Shown: positions 40,130 to 49,940, counted from the first letter of the stretch. The stretch is 64,000 nucleotides of DNA from Leguminivora glycinivorella (GCF_023078275.1 NC_062990.1:13965549-14029548); one strand, 5' to 3'. The notes: a model not told the origin generated them from the sequence alone. Made by a program: numbers and translations.

Positions 40130-40740
40130 GCTACCTTCATCTGGCAGAATAATATTAGTCCGAAACACACTTCGCATAACATGTTTCCCAGAAACACTTT
40201 CAGTCGATTGGTAATTTTCCAGAAAACTTAGTTGGCATTATTACTGCCACACGCATAAGATACATTTGGCAGAATATTGTTTTACAGAACATTACTTTGG
40301 TCGACTTTGATTTAGCATAATTGTATTTACCATAATAATCCTACCGCATAATATTACATTAGCAGAATTATTACACGCTATCAAAATGAAAAACTGCCCC
40401 AAAGTCACCGTTAGGTACGACGACGACCGAAGCGAGGAGGAGTGTTAGGTATCTTGCATCCCCAACACATCCAACTCGCTATCAAATAGCAAATTGCAAC
40501 TCTATGCCACCTAAATATTATGCACAAATATTAACTGCAAAAGTATTGTTCTACTAGAAGACTATTATGCTCATCAACATTATGACAACAGACGATTCGG
40601 TATTACAAAAATCTGCGAAATGATTTATGCCAAAGCATATTCTGCGTAAGGTGTTTCTGACAAACGTGACTTCTGCCAAGAACTCTTATACGAATCAAAT
40701 ATGTACGTAAAAAGTTTCTGCCAGATAATAGTGAACCCAT
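40130..40740. repeat. Short-word repeat element, right inverted copy
   Basis: Reverse counterpart of 35403-36000 plus 36829-36893, ending 'ctgccagataatagtgaacc'. The two copies bracket 4.2 kb of mixed repeats, so they are either the arms of one giant fold-back or two insertions. Confidence 0.7.
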
Positions 40741-41186
40741 TGATTTTTTCCATTTTGACTTTCGAAAAATATTTGGTACATATCCAGTGCCAGCTCTTAG
40801 TTTATTATCGTGTTGTTCTGACCTGTAATTAGTTAACGAATTAGTTTTTTTCAATTTCAATTCAAAATATCTTTATTCATGTAGGCCTAGTTACAAGCTC
40901 TTATGAATAGTTCATTACATATATATTATGATCTTAATCTAACCTAATTATCAGAGCAATTTATTGTTGTAAATTATTGTTCATAATAATATTGAGTCTA
41001 TAATATACAATTTCATATAAAAATAATCGTTAAACAAAAAATATATAATTAGGTATATGTATATATAAAAATACATGTCTAGAATATTTCTAGGAAAAAT
41101 CCAATGTCCAAAAAAATACAATATATATTTCATCAACAATAATAATAATAATAAACGTAAAAATAAGAAACCATTTCGAATAACAA

Positions 41187-44105
41187 TTAATCCCACGTTG
41201 TTTTATCATTCATGTAGTCTTGTGTTGTATAATAAGCTTTGGAAATGAGTACACGCTTTACATGATTCTTAAATTTATTAATTGACAAGTCAGTAATATG
41301 ATTCGGAAGTTTATTATAAAATCGAACACAATTACCCATGAATGATTTTTTAATTTTACAGAGCCGTGTGAAGGGCACCGCGAGTTTATGTTTATTTCTA
41401 GTATTTATATTATGTACATCACAGTTTTTCTTAAAATTACAAATGTTTTTATGTACATACATAATATTCTCATAAATATATTGACAATGCACTGTCATTA
41501 TATTAATGTCCTTAAATTTATCTCTAAGTGAGTCTCTATGGTTCATTTTATATATTGCTCGAATAGCCCTCTTCTGCAGAATAAATATGGTATTTATCTC
41601 TGAAGCACTGCCCCAAAGTAAAATACCATATGACATAATGCTGTGAAAGTAACTAAAATAAACTAATCGAGCTGTTTTCACGTCTGTTAACTGACGGATC
41701 TTGCTCACTGCAAAAGCTGCAGAACTAAGTCTATTCGAGAGGTTAACAATATGGGGACCCCACTGAAGTTTAGAATCTAAAGTTATACCAAGAAAAACTG
41801 TACTATCTACCAGTTCTAATTCCTCATCCTTCACAACGACACTTGTTTGCTCATTCCTTACGTTACTATTAGTGACAAACTTAATACATTTAGTCTTTTT
41901 TTCATTTAATAATAAATTATTAGCATTGAACCAGTTCACTACTTTAGAGATAGCATTGTTTACATCACTGTGAGCTTGTTGCTGTCGTTTGAGTTTGAAA
42001 ATAAGTGAGGTGTCGTCTGCAAACAATACTATATCATGGTGGGTCTTTACAAGGAATGGCAAGTCATTTATGTAGATAAGGAACAGGAAAGGCCCCAATA
42101 TTGATCCCTGTGGTACACCCATAGAGACCAATGACCCAGTTGATCTCTGTCCATTGACATCTACCCTTTGTATTCTACCATTTAAGTAGGACTTGAGTAA
42201 ATCTAGTGCTGATCCTCTGACTCCATAATAATGTAGTTTCCTGATCAATGTTTCATGACAAACACAGTCGAAGGCCTTAGATAAATCACAAAAGATACCT
42301 AAAGCATCTTGTGACTCCTCCCAGGCATCGAAAATATGCTTAATTAGCTCAACACCAGCATCGGTTGTCGAGCGACCCCGTGTGAAGCCAAATTGCTTAT
42401 TATGCATTAAATTATTAACGTTAAAATGTCGTACTAATTGAGAAAGAACTAATTTTTCAAATATTTTACTGAAAGTTGGCAGCACAGATATTGGTCTAAA
42501 GTTAGTGGGGTCAGAGTGGCTGCCGGATTTAAATAAAGGAGTTATTTTGCTATGTTTCATTAGATCAGGAAACTCGCCGCAGTCAACACTGTTGTTGAAT
42601 ATAACTGCTAAGTCAGGCGCTACAACCTCAACTAAGGATTTTACGGCATGGACGGAGACCCCCCAGAGGTCACTAGTTTTTTTGACATTAATTGATTTAA
42701 ATGCCTTTACTATATCTGAGGTACAAACATGTTCAAAATAAAGGTCTCTACAACACTCAGGAACGTTTTCCTCTAATAATGTGACGGCAGATAAGGGTGA
42801 TGAATTTAAATCCTTAGTTGTGAATGCTGGTATCTCGGTGAAAAATTTTTCGAACTCTGTTGCTACTTCAAAATTGGAATCTATTATTTTGTTATCAATA
42901 TTCAGTTTAATATCTTTTACTACGTGTTTCGAGCGACCAGTTTCCACATTAATTACTTTCCACGTTGCTTTAATAATGTCAGAGCTATTTTTTATTTTAT
43001 TACTAAGATAATTTCGCTTAGCGATATGACAATCTATCTTGAACTTCTTCGAATATTGCTTAACATGTTCTTTAAATTCATCACTCGTATTAAACCGCCG
43101 TTCTTCATACAAGGCATACAATGCACGTCTTCGTTGATGTAACTCTGCAGTAGCCCACTCACTAAAAACTGATGCACCACTAACTACGACCGATTTTGAA
43201 GTAAATATTGCATTATAATGTTGTAGAAAAGTGTGAAAGAATGAATTATACATACTATTAGGACTCATATCGGAAGACAGGGAGGGTAGCGCCTGAACCA
43301 AACTTTGCTTCATTCGTTCCACGCGGTCGGAGGTTACTGGTACAAAAGTTATTTGTTTTCTCAAAGTATTTTTCCTTAATGTCTCAAATACTATCAATTG
43401 GCCTAAATGGTCTGATTCTAAGTTGCTAATTACATCTTTAGTAGTAGGAAAAATATCAGTGAAAATATTATCTATACAGGTGGCACTAGTGGCAGTCACT
43501 CTAGTAGGCTCCATAAAAATATGATTGAGATTACATGATTTGAAAAGATTCAACAATCTGATACTTATTGTTGAATTTTCCAAGATATTTACATTAAAGT
43601 CGCCGCATATAAGTATTTTTTTACTAGAAGATGATATTTTAAGTAGCACAGATTCCATAATTTTTTCAAAAGTTTCAAAATTACTTAATGGCGGCCTATA
43701 CACACAGACAACAATAAATTGCTCCAATTCTACAGCACTTAGTTCTATAGTCCGTTCAACAGACATGGAAACAATATCCTTACGTTCCTTAAATTTTAAC
43801 TGGCTATTTATTATAATTAACGACCCACCATGTATGGAACTATGTCTGGTGAACGAACTTGCCACCTGGTGATTATTAAATTGAGGCATTAATTCATTGT
43901 TTTTTAACCAGTGTTCAGTAATGCATAAAATGTCTACATAAAATTCGTTCATGAATAGTTCAATTTGTAAATCTTTTCCTCTAATACATTGAATATTTTG
44001 ATGCACCAGGTGGATATACTTTCCTTGCTCACAGTATTGATTCTTATAGTTACTTAAAATTAAATTGCCAGAGACAGAATCTTTTGTCTTAGAAGCTAGT
44101 TTAAA
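41187..44105 (-). CDS. LINE-A ORF2: AP endonuclease and reverse transcriptase
   Basis: Nicks target DNA and copies element RNA. The reading frame opens after TGA at 44106-44108. Counting from GTG at 44006 (939 residues): endonuclease with Asn4, Glu31 (TEHWL), VYRPP 102-106, GDFN 135-138 and SDH 198-200; RT with 'NFRPISVLPTFSKIFEKL' 502-519, palm 'CDLSKAFD' 573-580, 'GVPQGSILGPFLFLIYINDLP' 630-650 and FADD 662-665; then the C-terminal region with 'SYGILLWGSASE' and 'YNKLP'. All catalytic residues I can check are present and there are no stops. No ATG exists between the frame opening and the first endonuclease strand; the first Met (residue 19) is too late. Expression therefore probably needs frameshifting from ORF1 (see 44070-44105). 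No RNase H domain seen. Confidence 0.9.
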   Translation of the reverse strand, partial: FKLASKTKDSVSGNLILSNYKNQYCEQGKYIHLVHQNIQCIRGKDLQIELFMNEFYVDILCITEHWLKNNELMPQFNNHQVASSFTRHSSIHGGSLIIINSQLKFKERKDIVSMSVERTIELSAVELEQFIVVCVYRPPLSNFETFEKIMESVLLKISSSSKKILICGDFNVNILENSTISIRLLNLFKSCNLNHIFMEPTRVTATSATCIDNIFTDIFPTTKDVISNLESDHLGQLIVFETLRKNTLRKQITFVPVTSDRVERMKQSLVQALPSLSSDMSPNSMYNSFFHTFLQHYNAIFTSKSVVVSGASVFSEWATAELHQRRRALYALYEERRFNTSDEFKEHVKQYSKKFKIDCHIAKRNYLSNKIKNSSDIIKATWKVINVETGRSKHVVKDIKLNIDNKIIDSNFEVATEFEKFFTEIPAFTTKDLNSSPLSAVTLLEENVPECCRDLYFEHVCTSDIVKAFKSINVKKTSDLWGVSVHAVKSLVEVVAPDLAVIFNNSVDCGEFPDLMKHSKITPLFKSGSHSDPTNFRPISVLPTFSKIFEKLVLSQLVRHFNVNNLMHNKQFGFTRGRSTTDAGVELIKHIFDAWEESQDALGIFCDLSKAFDCVCHETLIRKLHYYGVRGSALDLLKSYLNGRIQRVDVNGQRSTGSLVSMGVPQGSILGPFLFLIYINDLPFLVKTHHDIVLFADDTSLIFKLKRQQQAHSDVNNAISKVVNWFNANNLLLNEKKTKCIKFVTNSNVRNEQTSVVVKDEELELVDSTVFLGITLDSKLQWGPHIVNLSNRLSSAAFAVSKIRQLTDVKTARLVYFSYFHSIMSYGILLWGSASEINTIFILQKRAIRAIYKMNHRDSLRDKFKDINIMTVHCQYIYENIMYVHKNICNFKKNCDVHNINTRNKHKLAVPFTRLCKIKKSFMGNCVRFYNKLPNHITDLSINKFKNHVKRVLISKAYYTTQDYMNDKTTWD
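44070..44105 (-). promoter_or_regulatory. Candidate -1 ribosomal frameshift site, U UUA AAC
   Basis: In the ORF1 frame the last codons read GAT TTA AAC TAG (44107-44096). Thus T TTA AAC at 44105-44099 is an exactly phased slippery heptamer, one codon before the ORF1 stop. A -1 shift enters the ORF2 frame (TTT AAA CTA GCT...), which is open. Nine bases downstream AGACA/TGTCT can form a 5-bp stem with an 8-base loop, weak alone. UUUAAAC is the well-known heptamer of many RNA viruses and some retroelements. Use here is inference. Confidence 0.6.
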
Positions 44106-44935
44106 TCATTGGTTATGACTGGAACCAATTCCAAGTTCATACTTTGCTGCTCAATAGGAGCAGAGTTGTCTGCCAAATTCTTGGCAGAAATGTCAAATAA
44201 ATAGGATAGCGATAAAGCTATTTGTCTTTTATAATAATTTGAAAGGTAACATTTACCTTTAGTCAAAAACACCATAGGTATATGGTATTTACTAACAAAT
44301 TTGTTAGTGTCAATTATGCTAACCTTACTACTATATGTACAAAGATTATATAAAGCTACATTCAACTTATGTCTAGTGTTATTTTCTTTTTTTTCTGCCT
44401 CTGACATCTGGTTACAATAGGGGAATGTAAAGAAAATAATTTCATGCACTGCCAATGAGTTTAATTGTTCATAATATTTTACTAAATTATTTTTGTTTAC
44501 ATTACCCCTATTCCCCATAAAGATAAGCAGTGTTGTCTTACTATTGATATTACTGTCGTTTAAAATTTGTTTAATGATATTTTCAAAGCTGCTATGAGGC
44601 AGACAGTTATTGATTGTACTAAGTCCCTTTAAGTAAAAATTTAAAAATGAGCTCATATTGCTCCCAATCTCATCACAGTACATAACAACATTAGGTTTAG
44701 GTGTGCTTTGTTGTGAAGTGTGGAAGGGGCCATTATCATTCATTTGCCCCTGCGGTAAACTGTCACACAGGCTTGGGTCAAGCGCACTGGTCGACAAATC
44801 TCCAGTCACTTGCTTACATGCACATGCCTGGGCATTTGTCAACGACTCAAACCGCTCTGAATTATGCTTAATCTGGGATATTAAATCATCCATGGCTAAA
44901 GAATATTCACTAATAACTTTTTTTTGAACTCTCAT
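44096..44935 (-). CDS. LINE-A ORF1, 3' part: SGNH-hydrolase-like domain
   Basis: 279 codons ending NDLN-stop. Residues about 80-230 have an SGNH/GDSL-like pattern: 'VVMYCDEIGSN' (block I position, but with D-E where the catalytic G-D-S would be), 'TTLLIFMGNRGNV' (block III-like G-N), 'IIFFTFPYCNQM' and 'VSIIDTNKFVS'. Esterase-like ORF1 domains are known in CR1-type elements. The nucleophile appears lost, so it may only bind RNA or membranes. Its ATG at 44935 directly follows an in-frame TAA and overlaps the end of the upstream ORF1 frame by 26 bases. A one-base change in the A8 run (44918-44925) would fuse the two into one ORF1 of about 540 residues. Confidence 0.65.
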   Translation of the reverse strand: MRVQKKVISEYSLAMDDLISQIKHNSERFESLTNAQACACKQVTGDLSTSALDPSLCDSLPQGQMNDNGPFHTSQQSTPKPNVVMYCDEIGSNMSSFLNFYLKGLSTINNCLPHSSFENIIKQILNDSNINSKTTLLIFMGNRGNVNKNNLVKYYEQLNSLAVHEIIFFTFPYCNQMSEAEKKENNTRHKLNVALYNLCTYSSKVSIIDTNKFVSKYHIPMVFLTKGKCYLSNYYKRQIALSLSYLFDISAKNLADNSAPIEQQSMNLELVPVITNDLN

Positions 44936-45749
44936 TTATCACATCTAAAGATTTTATTGAATCCTCTAGGCTTTGAATTTTTAACTTTAATGCCTGTGTG
45001 TCAGTTTCATACTGTAATCTACTGTGTTCTAACTGAGCTGTATACAAATCTAACTTATCTACTAAACTTATATTAACTTTACAAAATCTCAATTTTTTAA
45101 AAAACAATTTATTAATTTTTGACATCTTTTGATTTTTTTTGATCAGTTTATTTAATTTTATATACTTCTTTAGTTTGTTTCCGCTGCAATTTACTAACCT
45201 TGGTGTAGTGGCATCATTGGTTAAGTCTGTAGTTACTGAAGGGTTTTCAATTGCTGCGGTAACCAACTGAGATGCAGGCCGGACCAGTTCCTCGAACAAG
45301 GTCTGAGTGTGTGCCGCAGCTGCTTGGTTTTGGGCCTCCCGTAGCTCGTAGATGTGTTCGTGGGCGTCGTGCAGTGCTCTCTCCAATGAGTCGATGTCTT
45401 TCAGGGCCTGTTCATATGCAGCATTACACTCCATAAACCTGTCAACCGTCTCCTGAAGCCGGGCCCGCTCCGAGTTTACATTATTAAAATCACTCTCTAG
45501 TGTACACAGTTCCTTTTTTAACTTATCGTTTTTATCAATTATCAATAATAGCTCCTTCTCACTGTCTTCTCTTTCACTGAGCAATTGAGCACTAAACTCC
45601 TTGGATTGTTTTAATTCCAGCAAGGTAAGTTGGAGCTTATCACACTTCTCAGGCTCCTGCTGGAGAGCCGCTGCTGCAGCGGCGGCAGCTGCTCTGCGTG
45701 TTTGCATTGTAAATGGGTTTTTAAAAGAATTAAAAACAAAACAAAGCAA
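44910..45749 (-). CDS. LINE-A ORF1, 5' part: coiled-coil protein
   Basis: 279 codons from 45749; a likelier start is Met15 (45707), giving MQTRRAAAAAAAAALQQ. A poly-Ala stretch is followed by a long heptad-rich region (residues about 35-145, e.g. 'LLSEREDSEKELLLIIDKND', 'LESDFNNVNSERARLQETVD'), a variable linker, a Lys-rich patch ('NKLKKYIKLNKLIKKNQKMS') and a second short coiled coil (about 240-270). This is typical for a LINE ORF1p that trimerises and packages RNA. No zinc knuckle is seen. The frame ends at TAG 44910 just after the A8 run, probably a disabling indel. Confidence 0.7.
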   Translation of the reverse strand: MLCFVFNSFKNPFTMQTRRAAAAAAAAALQQEPEKCDKLQLTLLELKQSKEFSAQLLSEREDSEKELLLIIDKNDKLKKELCTLESDFNNVNSERARLQETVDRFMECNAAYEQALKDIDSLERALHDAHEHIYELREAQNQAAAAHTQTLFEELVRPASQLVTAAIENPSVTTDLTNDATTPRLVNCSGNKLKKYIKLNKLIKKNQKMSKINKLFFKKLRFCKVNISLVDKLDLYTAQLEHSRLQYETDTQALKLKIQSLEDSIKSLDVINESSKKSY

Positions 45750-45800
45750 GGAATTGCCTACTCAAGCTCAGCGGTTACTTACATGAAATAGTGACGTTTC

Positions 45801-46210
45801 ACTATGCCTACACTTGTTCTAGCCTTGTACAATGATTAACACTGAAAAAGAAACACAATCGGTACTAACTAGTGATAATAAGACTCAGAAAGTGTACAAA
45901 GGCGAACAGATATTTCAAATTTATAACCTATAACGGCTACAAACCTGAGACATCAAAGACACTTGTAAACGTCACTAAAGCACTTCACTACTTATATTTA
46001 TACAAAACTTAATGTTAAATATACTAATTTCACGCTTTAAATACTAATTAATACTTAAAATATGCTTAAAAAATAATTATTTCAAAGGGACCTAGCAAAA
46101 TCAGCTGCTTATCGTTTGACAGCCTAGTAGTTTAGTGCCTAATAGGTTTTAGTGCACTAGTGTCAAGTCGACTGTACCTATTCCCTTAGCACTGCCTTTA
46201 ATACTTTTTT
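45801..46210. other. Possible LINE-A 5' region and flank
   Basis: No boundary or target duplication is visible. 45800-46050 could be the LINE 5' UTR and promoter. Confidence 0.35.
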
Positions 46211-46749
46211 AGGGTTCCGTAGTCAACTAGGAACCCTCATAGTTTCGCCATGTCTGTCTGTCCGTCCGTCCGTCCGTCCGCGGATAATCTCAGTAACCGT
46301 TAGCACTAGAAAGCTGAAATTTGGTAACAATATGTATATTACTCACGCCAACAAAGTGCAAAAATAAAAAATTGAAAAAAATGTTTTATTAGGGTACCCC
46401 CCTTACATGTAAAGTGGGGGCTGATATTTTTTTTCATTCCAACCCCAACGTGTGATATATTGTTGGATAGGTATTTAAAAATGAATAAGGGTTTACTAAG
46501 ATCGTTTTTTCATAATATTAATATTTTCGGAAATAAACGCTCCTAAAGGAAAAAAAAGTGCGTCCCCCCCCTCTAACTTTTGAACCACATGTTTAAAAAA
46601 TATGAAAAAATTCACAAAAGTAGAACTTTATAAAGACTTTCTAGGAAAATTGTTTTGAACTTGATAGGTTCAGTAGTTTTTGAGAAAAATACGGAAAACT
46701 ACGGAACCCTACACTGAGCGTGGCCCGACACGCTCTTGACCGGTTTTTT
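46211..46749 (+). repeat. GGGTTCCGTAGTCAACTAGG repeat, full copy
   Basis: Almost identical to 26798-27340, with shorter (TCCG)n and ending 'cacgctcttgaccggttt'. Confidence 0.82.
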
Positions 46750-46754
46750 TAGAT

Positions 46755-46922
46755 ACATACAGAAACTTGCCTCTATTTCCAAAAGGGAAAGGCAGACGAA
46801 CACATGAAACTGAGTGATATCGCAGTAACAGGTTGATAGCCTATAACACAATAATTGAACTTATATCCCATACACCCCATAGTCGACTTTTACAACACCT
46901 ACCGAGGAAAGAGGTGATAAAA
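46755..46922 (+). repeat. GTAGGC-type repeat, highly diverged
   Basis: 'gatacatacagaaacttgcc...gggaaaggcagacgaacaca...gtaacaggttgatagcc' follows the order of 1830-2085 with many changes. Confidence 0.5.
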
Positions 46923-47219
46923 GAGACAAAAAGCAGCCTATGTCACTCGTCTCCATCCCTTCAACTATCTCCCGTTAAAAAATCACGTCATTTCGTACTG
47001 CTCCGTTTTGCCGTGAAAGACGGACAAACAAACAGACGGACATACACACTTTCCCATTTATAATAATAGTATGGACTAGCTTTTACTCGCGGCTTCGCTC
47101 GCATTAGAAAGAGACAAAAAGTAGCCTATGTCACTTTCCATCCCTTCAACTCTCTCCACTTAAAAACCACGTCAAATACGTCGCTCCGTTTTGTCGTGAA
47201 AGACGATATTAGTATGGAT
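46923..47219 (-). mobile_element. Two Lep1-type Helitrons joined head to tail
   Basis: On the minus strand, 47219-47076 starts TCCATACTAATATCG and ends GCGAGTAAAAGCTAG. The next base (47075) is the 5' TC of a second unit, 47075-46923, whose 3' end is lost. Both carry the usual body but differ from each other, so they are not a very recent duplication. Confidence 0.78.
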
Positions 47220-47282
47220 ATTATACTATGTATTACGTATGTAAATATTATGTAAAATTATGTTGTACATATCTGTATAGTA

Positions 47283-47377
47283 TACAGGGTGTAAACCTAA
47301 TACGGGCGAACCTCTTAACGGTGATGAGTATAGGACATAAAAAATGGAATTAGATTTTACTTAAAATTGAAATATAT
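47283..47377 (+). repeat. Left terminus of the CAGGGTGTAAACC fold-back
   Basis: The first ~95 bp match 48746-48838 and then diverge. Together with the preceding Helitron fragment this is the left copy of a local duplication. Confidence 0.75.
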
Positions 47378-47962
47378 AAAAATGGACCCTTCCAGTACAT
47401 AATTATATAGAAACCACGTACTCGTTGCAAGAATACCTTTTTCTGCGACGAGAGCGGAATACCGACAAGACTAATTCTGCATTACTTTACATTTTTTTTA
47501 AAAAGTAGTAGGAATTATTTGACAGACATACTAATCATGTGTAGGTTTTTCATTATCATTTGCATAATTATTTACAAATGAAAATGTATACTAATTTGGA
47601 CGTTTTAAAATCTCTTTATTTACATGAACATATTTCGTCACTACTTTGAAAAAATCTCGTATCTCACGCTGCTCCTCAAAGTTAAAACGCAGTAAGTCTA
47701 TATGCATTCCATACATACTTACTACAATTTTCTTTTCATTGACAGACGAAGATACAAGTTTTTTTTAAAGTAGTGACGATTTACATAATTATATAAGAAA
47801 CTAAGACTAAACTTAAAAGCTAGCTAATGTCTAGAATAGGCCCTTGAGGCATTGTACCAAGGATACTGGCGACATTTCCTCGCAATGCTGATACGTTGTG
47901 CGAGGAAGTCGCCAGCTCTTCGGTCACCAGTTACCTCAACCAGACGCTTCGCGATTTCTGTA
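47378..47962. other. Mostly unassigned
   Basis: 47845-47930 is a short inverted-repeat fragment (catttcctcgcaat...tgcgaggaagtcg) shared with 2.37-2.47 kb. The rest is unassigned. Confidence 0.45.
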
Positions 47963-48226
47963 AAAAAAAAAAAAAAAAAAAATATTGGGGGACACCTTAC
48001 ACAGATCAACTTGGCCCCATACTAATCAAAGCTTGTACTATGGGTGCAAAGCGACGATATACATACTTAAATATATAAATACATACTTATATACATAGAA
48101 AACATCCATGACTCAGGAACAAATATATGTGTTCATCACACAAATAAATGCCCTTACCGGGATTCGAACCCAGGACCGCGGCTCAGCAGGCAGGGTCACT
48201 ACCGACTGAGCCAGACCGGTCGTGAA
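47963..48226 (-). mobile_element. tRNA-derived SINE (AGACCGG head)
   Basis: Head at the right (gaccggtctggctcagtcgg... on minus, B box 'gttcgaatcccggtaa'). The tail ends in T20 (A20 on +, 47963-47982) instead of (ATTT)n. Confidence 0.8.
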
Positions 48227-48328
48227 CAACTTGTTCGCACTGGGACCCCATTGACCTAGAGTTTCTACGCCAAAAGGATTTGGACGTTAGGTCCGCAGTA
48301 GGCAGTAAATGATTGGTGCGAGATTATA

Positions 48329-48546
48329 AATATATTACCGCGGCATTGACTACATCTTATGTCACTAATTAGAAAAAGACCTATCTGTGTTCGCGTCGCG
48401 GCGAGATACTCTCGCGTCAATCATGTGCTTGCCCTGCTGATTAGTCAAAAGGTGCTTTAATTTTAATTTTTTTTTGCTCCATTAACAGGGCCCATCCTTT
48501 ATAAATTATTCATCCCGTCAATTGTATTGTAATTTTTTTCTTTATG
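48329..48546. repeat. Duplicated block B, left copy
   Basis: 218 bp nearly identical to 49130-49346 ('atattaccgcggcattgact' to 'attgtaatttttttctttatg'), differing by about one indel. In the right copy it is the spacer of the fold-back. Confidence 0.85.
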
Positions 48547-48560
48547 CATTCACATGAATT

Positions 48561-48680
48561 CGCATTAGAAAGAGACAAAAAGTAGCCTATGTCACTTTCC
48601 ATCCCTTCAACTATCTCCACTTAAAAACTACGTCAAATACGTCGCTCCGTTTTGTCGTGAAAGACGATATTAGTATTGGA
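48561..48680 (-). mobile_element. Helitron fragment, right duplicate
   Basis: Matches 47100-47219 and ends 'gatattagtattgga'. The 3' terminus is missing. Confidence 0.75.
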
Positions 48681-48747
48681 TATTATATTATGTATGACGT
48701 ATGTAAATATTATGTAAAATTATGTTGTACATATCTGTATTAGTATA

Positions 48748-49940
48748 CAGGGTGTAAACCTAATACGGACGAACCTCTTAACGGTGGTGAGTATAGGACA
48801 TAAAAAATGGAATTAAATTTTACTTAAAATTGAAATATTTTTTTTATCCATACAAATTAATTCGGCCCGCAACGTAATGCAAACACATTCGCGTTAAACG
48901 CTCGTTGACAGTTGTCATTGATTGTCATCGCAACCACGTTTACAGTACATTGCTCTCAAAATTAAGAGTAACTTAAAAACACCTCTTAATTAATGATAAC
49001 AATATTGAATTATATGCCTGGTTTCATTTATCGCCCTTATTACGTTTACGCGCTGTATTATCATCTTTGTGCTACCTATAATTTATACTTATTTAAATTT
49101 GTTAGTTTGTTACCTGTCGTGACAGTTTTAATATATTACCGCGGCATTGACTACATCTTATGTCACTAATTAGAAAAAGACCTATCTGTGTCGCGTCGCG
49201 GCGAGATACTCTCGCGTCAATCATGTGCTTGCCCTGCTGATTAGTCAAAAGGTGCTTTAATTTTAATTTTTTTTTGCTCCATTAACAGGGCCCATCCTTT
49301 ATAAATTATTCATCCCGTCAATTGTATTGTAATTTTTTTCTTTATGACGCTTTCTCTTTACAATATTGTTTTCTTTACTTACAGTAATACGTCATCGCGT
49401 TTGGATCTATTCAAGTGAGAAAGTGACTTTCAGAAGACTATTGTAGCTAATTGACTTTGCAGCAATATGTTTACAAAGGTGAGCATACATGGTTATAATT
49501 ATAATACAATACGGTTGCCAGTTTTCAAGTACAGTCATATAAAGGTGAGTTCGTCTGAAATTAAATTGAAAGCGCGAAATTTTTCGCCAAAATAATACAG
49601 CGCGTAAACCTAATAAGGGCGATAAATGAAACCAGGCATATAATTCAATATTGTTATCATTAATTAAGAGGTGTTTTTGAGTTACTTTTAATTTTCATCC
49701 CATAATGAATTTTTGAAAAATTTCCCAGCAGCAATGTACTGTAAACGTGGTTGCGATGACAATCAATGACAACTGTCAACGAGCGGTTAACGCGAGTGTG
49801 TTTGCATTACGTTGCGGGCCGAATTATTTTGTATGGATAAAAAAATATTTCAATTTTTAAGTAAAAGTTATCTAATTCCATTTTTTATGTCCTATACTCA
49901 CCACCGTTAAGAGGTTCGCCCGTATTAGGTTTACACCCTG
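48748..49940. mobile_element. CAGGGTGTAAACC fold-back, ~320-bp arms
   Basis: CAGGGTGTAAACCTAATACG (48748) and its complement (ending 49940) bound arms 48748-49060 and 49594-49940. 'TATA' flanks both ends, suggesting a TA duplication. The spacer 49061-49593 holds block B and 'gagaaagtgactttcagaag'. No transposase. A diverged relative lies at 62.93-63.29 kb. Confidence 0.82.
49130..49346. repeat. Duplicated block B, right copy
   Basis: See 48329-48546. Includes 'ctctcgcgtcaatcatgtgc-ttgccctgctg', an echo of the 21.16-kb hairpin MITE. Confidence 0.85.

Larger units (their letters stand above)
40845..45800 (-). mobile_element. LINE-A, near-complete non-LTR retrotransposon
   Basis: The only element here with both ORFs. 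In minus-strand order: 5' region (beyond 45750, limit unclear), ORF1 (two frames, 45749-44096), overlapping ORF2 (to 41187), then a 3' UTR to about 40845 ending in (TTGAA)n-like sequence on the minus strand. CR1/Jockey-grade relative of LINE-B. No target duplication could be identified because the 5' limit is uncertain. Confidence 0.88.

Noticed and set aside
41187..45749. Endogenous virus or LTR retroelement
   Set aside because: AP endonuclease plus RT without protease, integrase, RNase H or LTRs identifies a non-LTR retrotransposon.
45601..45786. Antisense poly-Ala open frame
   Set aside because: Shadow of the GCN repeat encoding poly-Ala in LINE-A ORF1.
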